From Microvelia longipes (Eukaryota; Arthropoda; Insecta; Hemiptera; Veliidae), in the NCBI GenBank assembly GCA_018340805.1, contig JACMZG010001870.1:15049723-15113722 (forward strand): a stretch of 64,000 nt of DNA, given 5' to 3'. The notes below the pieces were generated by a model that worked only from the letters and a program-made list of their open reading frames with translations, was not told the origin of the DNA and did not search any database. The position numbers and the translations under genes are program-made. Of this stretch, positions 55,639 through 64,000 are shown piece after piece. The first letter of the stretch is position 1. Every line of letters starts with the position of its first letter.

Positions 55639-58600
55639 GTTGGTAAATTATTTCTGACTATGTATTTGAATTAGATTACATTCTATTAGATTAGAGCAAG
55701 GCATATATATAAATAAAGAAAGATGGTCCATAAATTTAGGACTGCAGCAGTGTTTCACCCTGCCAAGTCAATAAAAATGTCAAAACTCACAAAAAGTGGC
55801 CAGTTTATATAATTTTTCACTAAAAAAAGTTGTGGTTTAAAGGTCTGTAGTGTAAAAACGATTTAAGGTACATAAATAATATAATCATTAAAAGGCGCGT
55901 CTAGTAGATTAAAAATTAAATATTAAATGGCGTGCCACCAAAAGGCACTGCCAAGGAGAAGAAGTTGATGTGTGCCTCTCAATTCAAAAGAGGTTTTCTT
56001 ATATTGCTAACCTAACAACTTCACGAAAAACGCGGATGACTGTCTTTAATCAGAACCGACACGACTTAACGGGACAGAATATTTGATTTAACAACTTTCT
56101 TGGATCAAAGACTAGGTGGTGGGAAGTTTTTTTTACCACGCAAGTGGTTTTTGATAAGATTTATTATTGCGGACAAGAAAAGTTTAGTTCCGTAGCCTGT
56201 TTAAAGGAGCGCTAGTATTTAAATTTGTAATTTCATCATGCGCATTCATTCATGAATGCGCTCCTGTAATCCGAAGTATTGCATAAGTATATGGTCTTAT
56301 TAGTGCATCCCTCCGTGTAATAATACGGAACATTATATATCTACGGTCTACTTTGAATAACTAATGTTAATTATCATTAAACAAGGTTAGTACTTTGATG
56401 GTCACCACTGGCAGTTAAACAAATTTTTAAAAGGATTTTTACTGTCTGTCATAATGCAATATAAATTGGGTGATTCCCATATTCTGAGGGAGAAGGCTAG
56501 CTGGGCAAAGCGAGTATAATATAATGAGAATAAAGCCATATGTGAGGAAAAGTTCTGAGGTATCCATACCCCATTTTTTATCATTTTTCTGAATGCTCAT
56601 ATTCTTATAGCGATAAGTCTCTTTGTTAACCTATCTCAAGGAAATCCATTTCCAATTACTGCCTAGCCACGAGCATGTAAAAAGTAAATTGAGAGTAGAA
56701 ATTACTTTTAAGGAGTTTTGTTAGTGTTGGGTTGTCTTAAAAGGCTTGTCTCGAATATTAAGGTTGCCAAGCTGACATGCTACTTTCTTTGATAATTACC
56801 TAACTAAAGCAACCGTAACTTTATTTGGTTACAAATTTTTCAAGGAATTTACTTTTGTTTGAATAGCTTTCTATTTGTGAAGATTTATCTGCTTTATTAT
56901 TTTGTATTTAAATTAAAATATTTCGCAGAAACGTGGTAGGTGAAGGTGATCCGAAATGATCTGGAACCAGCAATGATCTTAGTTTTCATCCGGGGTATTC
57001 TGGTTTCTAGATAGCTATTAGTAAAATGTTAGCTATAACATGTCCTAAGATGCATGGTGAGTAGAAAGCATACGAATAACGCAATGACTAGATGATTGGC
57101 CATGTGGTTCGCATATCTCTCCCCTATGCCATTATTCACATCAAGTCTTTATAATAATTAACACAGGTTTTACATTCCCAGGGTTACTTGCTTATGCTGA
57201 TCAGACTTTAAATTCTTTTCATTCACCAAGTTAAAAATTCACACCAGTTTATATTTAGCTTTCTTATTGGTTGACTCCGAGGCTGATGTGTGCTAAGTCC
57301 TATAAATCTTGACTTGATAAAGGTTCTGTTTATAGATCAATCCCTTTATAAGGCAATTAACTTTCAATCTAATTTGCTGCCCTACTGTACGTGAGAAAGC
57401 ACTATTTTCCAGACACATTCAGTTGGACCCGATTATCCTATCTTCTTTATTGTATTCTTCTCATTGAGTTAATGTTAGTTTTATTGGGAATACTTTTAGA
57501 TTACGAAACTTAGACATAGCTTAACTTTAGAAATTGGGTATAGGGTACCTCTGTACTTTATCTCACAACTTCATAATTCCTGCGCTTGACTGACCTCAGA
57601 TTGCCATATTAATACAAAGTCTAAGGTGTTATAACTTCGGTCTCGCTATAATAATAGACTTTGATCTTGTACGCTCTACTTAATAATAGAATGTTCATCC
57701 AAAGTCTAGTAGAGATGTGGCTTCGAAGTCGCTTCGCTTGACCTCTTAATGTAATAAATATCCAAACCTTATGGTTTGGATAATCATAAAAGTTTATTCC
57801 TTCGGTTTCGCTGCCTACCTACCTAATAATTGGATGGTCATCCGAATAACATGAAATCGGACTCGCTTCGCTTTTCTTCAGAATGTCATGATTACCCTAA
57901 GCTAAAGATAGCATTACTTCGGTCTCTCTACGCCCTGAACTATTAAGTATCCAAATATCTAGGATGTTATAATGTTAGGTAAATTAAATATTGAAGGAGT
58001 AGTACGGTAGATAATTATTCAATCAAATTATACGGGTAACACTGTTTTCACGATGTTATGAATGCATTATAGACCTGTAATCATACTTGGCTGCCCTTTT
58101 TTTGGTATTACAATTCTTTATATGAATATTATCATATCATTTAATCATAAAAAGCTAATTTTCCTCCCTTGATTTATAAATAACCATAGTTTATGTGTTT
58201 CATAATTAAGTCATGTATTTTTATTTTAGGAAAAGTTTGATCTTACAAACATCCCAAAAGAAAGCAACGTAAGGGATATAGTTGTTAAAAATTTTCATAA
58301 ATTTACCTTAGATACGAGACATTTAATTAAAAACAAACCACTTCTTAAAAGGAACATTTTGCTGGAGAACATTCATCATTTGTACATCGAAAACTGGTCA
58401 AGCCACTGTAACTACACGTTTGTTAATATTTCCAAAATAAATTTCAATATAAATATTGATGCTAGCGATATTGAAATGGATTCATTGATGTTTAAATCGT
58501 CAAAAATTGATAGGATTCATTCCAATAATATGAATTATAAGAACGTAAGAGAAAAGGTAGTATTTACAGATGTGGAAATCGGAAGGATTGAAACGGAGGC

Positions 58601-60205
58601 TGTTATGTTGAACATGACTTCGAACAAATCAGCATTCATAATGATTGGATGTGAGGTAATTATAAAAAAAAATAATAATTAGAGTGATACAGATTCGTAA
58701 ATGTGACAACTCGCGAGTCAGTTAGTAGCTTTAAGCACTGTATTTATCAATTGTGTCCTCTAATTAAATTTTATCAGTAAAACTATTGTGTAACACACAG
58801 CTAAAATCAATTGACAGGGCGCCTAAAATCTATGAGGGAAATAATTCGATTGGTTCAGACCGATCACAGCCAGATTGTGTATTTTGCTCTGTTCGAGTTC
58901 GTTTTGTTTCATTTCAAATATGAATGTGTATTGTGTCATATTATTCCTATATGAAACAATATAGAACAATGAATCAATTATAGAAACTTGACACAAATAA
59001 GCAGTTGGTTTTGGAAAGTAGTAAAATATAATTACGTCAAGAGCAGTACATAATGCAAAATTGAAAAATAGTTTATTTAATCAAAGTATGTCATTATAAT
59101 AATAAATAATTGTGCTGTTAATGCATATTACTGTAATAATAAGTAAAATCTAACTATGAAAAAGAAGTAATTATAGCCAATGATTTAAATATACTTTTAT
59201 GGTAGATCTATTATAATCCATTGCATTAGGTAATTAACAACTTTTACTCCACTTAATTCATACTTCCGAACAAAGTTATAGCAACACTAAATCGGTAACT
59301 TTAAAAGATACAACAACGTTTATACTGAAAAAGTAAATAAATAATTTTTAAAAATAAAAAAAATCATATATTTTACAAAAACTGACTTACAGTAGCCAGA
59401 GTGGGATTTTTTTGTTACTTAAAAAAGGAATTTGTTTGTTAAAAAAGGGGGTTAAAAACGTTGAGATTTTGGCAGGCTGTCAATTGATTTTAGTCGTGTG
59501 TTATACATAAACCTGTTGACATAAGGAGACCAACAATAACTTCGTCATCTTATTATAACATAGATAGTCAACTGTATACACTTATATCATTTGACATTAC
59601 CGAGTTTTGCAAAACATGAATAGTTGACACAATATACTGTGTGTACCAAAAGTCTCGCTCTCTTAAATTTTTTAATCTTTAGACATAAATAAACAAAATT
59701 TGGTGTTCTTTACTTTGTTCTGTGCTTTATTCTCGTTAAAAGAATCAATTAGTTATTTCATAAAATAACATAATTTTTTTATGATTGAACGATTGCATAT
59801 TATCAACTGCCCAAAATTTTACTTAATAGTTTTAATTAAAGACTATTTGGGTGACCTCCTATCAAGCCTGCCAAGTCATTTTAACCAGTATGAGCACTAT
59901 GTCAAATACATTTATTGTAGACAATAATCATAAAGTTAAAAAAAATAAAGCAATCTGTTTTTTTACAGGTTGGAAGAATAGGTTTAAACGGATTGTCCGT
60001 AAAAGCCGAGGACATCATTATTTCTAAGTCTACTTTCCACGATAACACATCATATATCAATCTCAATGGAACTAATAAAGTCGTCATCACCAAGTCTGTT
60101 ATCCATCAGGTCCAACCGAGGGATTTCTTTAACATATATTCACCATCCATCATCATAGCTAAGAATCAAATGACGCAACCGATAAGTATAGCTGGTCTTC
60201 CATAG
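55465..60205 (+). CDS. Secreted glycoprotein of unknown function, LRR-cap/beta-solenoid-like (three exons)
   Basis: Join 55465-55638, 58230-58655, 59969-60205: 278 codons plus TAG, all junctions phase 0. I do not recognise the family. Residues 1-18 form a hydrophobic signal peptide (core MLLLFGLLCVSG). C27, C30, C32 and C50 then give a C-x2-C-x-C-x17-C cluster, followed by a TNIP motif, resembling a leucine-rich-repeat N-terminal cap. Residues 75-270 consist of short alternating hydrophobic strands with Asn/Ser turns, suggesting a beta-solenoid. Sequons lie at N119, N124, N186, N190, N226 and N233. There is no transmembrane segment or GPI-type tail, so secretion is inferred. An in-frame TAA at 55453 supports the start, and AATAAA at 60223 and 60227 supports the end. 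The first donor (CAG/gttggt) is weak. Confidence 0.75.
55713..56275. mobile_element. Foldback family, stretched copy 2, intron 1 of the secreted-protein gene
   Basis: AATAAAGAAAGATGGTCC at left and GGACAAGAAAAGTTTAGTTC, then GCCTGTTTAAAGGAGCGCTA at right, match arms of 8219-8502. The right end contains GAATGCGC. The interior is longer and unrelated, so the element has been enlarged or interrupted. Confidence 0.55.
56500..56580 (+). repeat. Modular repeat end block
   Basis: GCAAAGCGAGTATAATATAA then ATGTGAGGAAAAGTTCTGAG and GTATCCATACCCC, a decayed head block. Confidence 0.45.
57535..57980. repeat. Head-block repeat expanded into a degenerate tandem array
   Basis: GGGTATAGGGTACCTCTGTA (57538) is an inverse head block. 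It is followed by several units combining TTCGGTCTCGCT, TAATAATAGA, TTCATCCAAA and GTCGCTTCGCTTGACCTC, at roughly 65-110 base intervals. It sits in intron 1 of the secreted-protein gene. Confidence 0.45.
58230..58655 (+). CDS. Secreted protein exon 2: solenoid body
   Basis: One hundred and forty-two codons from EKFDLTNIPKES to FIMIGCE, open throughout, between acceptor ttttag and donor gtaatt. It contains four sequons and Cys118/Cys199. Hydrophobic residues alternate in strand-like patterns (for example INFNINIDASDIEMDSL). Confidence 0.78.
58784..59505. mobile_element. TAAAATCAGTTGA family, long member E
   Basis: CACACAGCTAAAATCAATTG at left and CAATTGATTTTAGTCGTGTG at right are the same terminal inverted repeats as the 180-bp MITEs, but 722 bp apart. 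The interior shows no open frame of note and no similarity to the short copies. It occupies intron 2 of the secreted-protein gene. Confidence 0.65.
59578..59640 (+). repeat. Half copy of the 34.5 kb palindrome arm
   Basis: TTATATCATTTGACATTACC, GAGTTTTGCAAAACATGAAT and AGTTGACACAAT match 34533-34580 with one small change. Confidence 0.8.
59969..60205 (+). CDS. Secreted protein exon 3: last solenoid turns
   Basis: Seventy-eight codons from VGRIGLNGLSVKAED to SIAGLP, then TAG. It continues the strand periodicity of exon 2 (IIISKSTF, VVITKSVI). The acceptor is ttttttacag. Two overlapping AATAAA hexamers follow the stop by about 20 bases, so this is the terminal exon. Confidence 0.77.
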   Translation, partial: VGRIGLNGLSVKAEDIIISKSTFHDNTSYINLNGTNKVVITKSVIHQVQPRDFFNIYSPSIIIAKNQMTQPISIAGLP

Positions 60206-60222
60206 TTTTCACCACAATTTAT

Positions 60223-60232
60223 AATAAATAAA
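60223..60232 (+). terminator. Polyadenylation signal pair for the secreted-protein gene
   Basis: Two overlapping AATAAA hexamers lie 18-27 bases after the TAG at 60203-60205. The position fits cleavage shortly downstream, giving a very short 3' UTR. Confidence 0.6.
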
Positions 60233-62870
60233 GATGTTATGATATTATTGTATATTATATGTATAATATTGTTGTACTTTTATTATTAAAACAAAAGTAA
60301 ATAATTATTAATTTTAACTAGGGACTAATAAATATGAAAAATAATCAAATTATGGCAAGAATAAAATATTTTTTTATATACCCCTTTTAGGAAATATTAT
60401 CGGGAGTCCATTTGCTTTTTGTGCAAGTAGGGTTGCAAACATTAACAATAATTGCTGATACCTATGGTCAAGCCACAAATTCGTCCCTTAATCTCATCCT
60501 AGTCTAGGCTACAATTTAAAACAATAAAGGCTAATTCTCGAGGATTAATACAATAAGGATTAATCCCTTCATCTCCATATCCTATCACAATAGTATCATT
60601 GCTAGGCTTAATTTAGAATGATATGTTTAAACTTGAATGTTTTTTTAATTAATACAACAAATATTGTCAGAAAATTCTAAGAAGATAGAATAAAGGTCCT
60701 TCATTCAAAGACCAAAGTCTTCATATTTATCTCTTAAGTTTATCCTCACCTAACGCCAAGTCATAAACAATGAAAAGGAAATCAATAAAATAATAATTCT
60801 TAAGATGTTATACTTACCTTAAGTTAAACGTATGTAATTAAGTAATTCTGACTTTTGGATGATTTATGTCTTATTATAATCTGTTTTTTGCAATTTTTAT
60901 CATTGAATGTCGCTTTTAAGGTTATTCGGATGACGGAAGTGAATCGAGTAAGTGAAAATTCTCTAAAACACGGAAGAATATCCTTTTATAAATAATATAA
61001 AACGACAACAATACGCTTAAAAAATCGCTAATTAGGGTATGTATGGCAAGAGATGAACCCTGCAGATAGACCTAAATCTGTTTTTCTAAATGGATTAGTA
61101 TTTTTATAACTTCCCAATCCAGGATTTTGTGACATTATTAACGCGAAAATTAAAAGAAACTTTTTTATTAGGGGCTAAACTATTCCACTGAGAAAAAAGT
61201 CTTATTTCATGCATTTTTAGATGCTGGATCGATACAAGCACTCAAAATAACCAAATATCTGAAAAACCGGAATATCTATAAATCGATAAAAATTATATTA
61301 AGTTTTTTCACTTTATTGGAATGTAAAATCCAATAGAACCAGTCATAAAAAAAAAATCTATATAATTAGGTAAAATAATAAAAAATGTAAAATCCGCCGT
61401 TTTAATTGAATTATGAAGGGCTTTTAGGATTCAGCATATATCACGCAAAGTTACCGTAACCAGAAGGTCTAGTATTCAGTCCTGAGCGGTTATACTTTAA
61501 TTTTTTTAGGAAATTTATGTTTAAAATTGATTATTAGCTTGGTTTGACTAAACATATTACCCTTTGAAAAGTAATAAAAGAAATACAATAGTATATAGCG
61601 TATTTCCTTATCTTTTAAAGGAGATGAACTAAAATTCTTTTAGATCATTTGTAAAATGGTGACAAATACCACAAATATTAAAACGCTTTTATGTTTTGGG
61701 TGACTATGCTTTAAATGAGTTAAAAAAGGGATTTGAGGAGAATAAAATACATTATTTGACATAAATGACAGTTTTTTATTTAATTTTTTAAAAATGTACA
61801 TTGACTTTACAAAATCAAGAAAAAAATACCTTAAAAGTGCATGGAAGTGTTGCTCATCATACTATAATGCATAAACCAATAAACCGTGCAAGAAATTAAC
61901 AATGCTTCCTTTGAAAGTAGTTCAAAGAGCTTGAAGACCATTTTGCAAGAATTTTAAATAATTATAACAATATTCCAAACTTAGCTTAATATTTTTATTT
62001 GACTTTATCTAATACAATACATCTTTAACAGTTCATGAATAAAAATAATCTCCGAAGTTGGTAACATTTCTGAAACAAGATCATGTTTAATTTGCTCTTT
62101 AGTAATATCATATCGATTATATTCTTGACTTAACTCATAATATAAGGACCTATAAGCTCTGTGTTATAAAGGAACTCGAGCTTAAAGAGATTGATTTTTA
62201 TATTCTATGACATCCTTTTTCATACTCTTTAGTACAAAATCAAGTACCCACTTGAGCGCTCGCCCTAGATTTGCTCCTTTTTTGTTCCCCCTTTTTAACA
62301 TCCAAAGCGAAACACAAGAAAATGTTAAGTTTTCAATCATAAAGACTTTGATTCAATCATAAAAAGCGAAATTCATGATAAAATTATTTTTCTTTAATAT
62401 TGCCTTGAAGATTAGGTTCTAGAATACACATTATGCACTACTAAAGGGATTGAGTTTATATTGTTATAATTTTATCATTTCAATACCATGTGTATAGACT
62501 ATATATTATCTTTCCGATACTATAAATCCTCTCTTTCCTGAGATTATGTTATTTTGTAATAATGTATTATATTTGATGTACAGAACGTATTTTTTCAGAT
62601 AGCTTGCAATTTGAATGAATTATATATAAAATATATTATATACCTAAGTTCACGTTTAATCTATTAAAAATCTTTATAAAATAAAGAGGAATTTACTTTT
62701 CTTTATAAATATGTTATTAGACAATATTTTAGTGTTCTATGTACAATATTTATATGTTTAAATACAATAGCTTATTTATTTTAATAAATATAAAAAAACG
62801 ACACAAATAGATTGTTGTATAGTAACACAAAAACCAATTAATAAAAATAAATATATATTCGAAAATACGG
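60233..62870. other. AT-rich intergenic DNA, nothing recognised
   Basis: No supported gene, RNA or repeat. A 38-codon frame directly after a good acceptor (60391-60507) was considered and not accepted. Confidence 0.4.
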
Positions 62871-63010
62871 CAAAATAACCTATATCTGAAAATTTGAAAT
62901 CTAGAAAATGCTACTGCTCTAGCTTACAAAGCGAGATATAAATTGTTTCCTAAGGAGGCACGCATTTGATTGGAAATTGGCCCAGCTTGCGGACATCCGT
63001 GCAAGATTTA
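62871..63010 (-). mobile_element. TTCTGGCGCGG family, one-ended fragment
   Basis: The minus strand begins TCTTGCACGGATGTCCGCAA and continues GGGCCAATTTCCAATCAAAT, similar to the family terminus. The partner end is missing. Confidence 0.5.
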
Positions 63011-63054
63011 TTTAGTTACCTAATGTACTCCTAACATTATTTTAATAAACCAAA

Positions 63055-63290
63055 CTAAGTAGCCGTCTCCGGGGTCGAGGTCGTTAGAGCCATAGTATTT
63101 ACTCTAAACTTTGACATCACGGAGGTCTGGGGTTCGCAGCCTAGATTAAGCTCTTAGTTTATATATAAGATTTCGTGAAATAATCTATCGCCAACTTAGG
63201 ATAATACTGAGGGCGTAATGGTTGACACAACCACCTGAGGTTTTTCCCTGATGAGCCGCAAGGTTCTAAACGGGCATTATCATTACTATA
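63055..63290 (+). mobile_element. tRNA-derived SINE, copy 2
   Basis: A-box-like GGGTCGAGGTCGTTAGAGC and B-box-like GGGGTTCGCAGCC, then CGCCAACTTAGGA, GGGCGTAATGGTTG and CAACCACCTGAGG in the same order as 7690-7970. Both copies end in a CGGGCAT/AGGCAT-ATCAT block. Confidence 0.65.
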
Positions 63291-63719
63291 AACTAGGTAT
63301 AGTAACTTTTTCGTATAATTTCCAATAAATATTTCTTATAAGAATTTTCCTATAATTTTCAATAAAATTTTCTGTAAAAACATAACATCCCCTCCGAGGC
63401 TTAAACACGGAACTACAGTTCAACACCTTAAATATTCGGCTACCATGTGATTAGAATTTAACTTACGGTAGTCTCAATGACAATATTTAAGATGTACAAC
63501 AACCTCTTTATACAACAACAGGGTTTTGAGTAACTTTTTGCCGTTTTTAAGATATGTTGGTTAATTTACGTATTTATTTCGGTTTAGTTAACTGGGTGCA
63601 CTTTATGCTTAATCTAGATAAATAGAAAAATGCCGCCTTTATTTATTTATTTTTCTTTTATCAACATTTATTTTTTTAACATTTTGTTCATTTTGACTGG
63701 TCATATTAACTCCAGGTTA

Positions 63720-63960
63720 GTTTTATTTGATTCAGCGTCCCAAAAAACGTGAATAAAAATAATTTTCCCGGAGGTGCTAATCTAAAATTTTACCAATTTT
63801 TGAAAATACTCATAAAAAAGGTCAATGACGTCACAACAACCAAAGGTTGATTTTTATACGAAGTTTAGTTTTTAAAATATCAATCCGTTTGGAAGATAAA
63901 GTTGTTACAATAAACACACTTAAGTTTTTTTACTTAACACGCCATATTGACATGATACAT
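63720..63960 (+). repeat. Modular dispersed repeat fragment
   Basis: GATTCAGCGTCCCAAAAAAC also occurs near 40345-40372. TGACGTCA (63826-63833) and ATCAATCCGTTTGGAAGATA match body positions seen near 40970. Confidence 0.5.
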
Positions 63961-64000
63961 CAAAACGATTTCTAAGCGAATACTTTAGTTTATAAGCGAT

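Noticed and set aside
60391..60507. Possible alternative terminal exon (38 codons after acceptor ccccttttag)
   Set aside because: In frame with exon 2 of the secreted-protein gene, but it lacks the strand periodicity; exon 3 ends properly with stop and polyadenylation signals. RNA-seq would settle it.

Overview
The window looks like arthropod (most likely insect) nuclear DNA: strongly AT-rich, with compact exons separated by 0.9-2.6 kb GT-AG introns, many (TA)n and (CA)n microsatellites, and a dense mixture of degraded transposons. No bacterial-type operon, ribosome binding site, CRISPR array or intact rRNA/tRNA gene is visible. The exact order cannot be decided from this sequence alone.

Only two protein genes can be supported, both on the + strand. 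(1) 38156-51741: a complete nine-exon isovaleryl-CoA dehydrogenase gene (Ivd), 425 codons, a mitochondrial FAD enzyme of leucine breakdown; every exon joins in frame with consensus splice sites and both acyl-CoA dehydrogenase signatures are present. (2) 55465-60205: a three-exon gene for a 278-residue secreted glycoprotein of unknown function, with a signal peptide, a small cysteine cluster resembling a leucine-rich-repeat N-terminal cap, a beta-solenoid-like body and six N-glycosylation sequons.

The left part (1-38155) is gene-free. It holds two RNase H-bearing non-LTR retrotransposon remnants in opposite orientation (15355-16135 minus, 19815-20325 plus), a large foldback element (17293-19217), several smaller foldback MITEs (8219-8502, 14180-14497, 24841-25189, 31108-31475, 36684-36940), three tandem arrays (26165-26660, 32785-33235, 33455-33900), and many dispersed repeats. 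Three copies of one dispersed repeat carry a segment resembling the internal promoter region of 5S rRNA.

The introns of Ivd are packed with repeats of the same families: TIR elements starting TTCTGGCGCGG, a short MITE with TAAAATCAGTTGA ends, a TCGAGC-rich element, several hairpin elements, and a GC-rich repeat ending just before the exon 3 acceptor. Immediately downstream of Ivd (52050-52750, minus) lies a decayed Penelope-like element with a recognisable GIY-YIG endonuclease region. Terminal-type motifs of CTGANGA-hairpin-GAAA form, some followed by AATAAA, recur at six loci and may be the ends of such elements. The last 4 kb is AT-rich, with a tRNA-derived SINE copy (63055-63290) that has a sister at 7690-7970.

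No novel protein system is evident. The most unusual content is in the repeats: the 5S-containing modular repeat, the hammerhead-like terminal motifs, and a MITE family with one much longer member.
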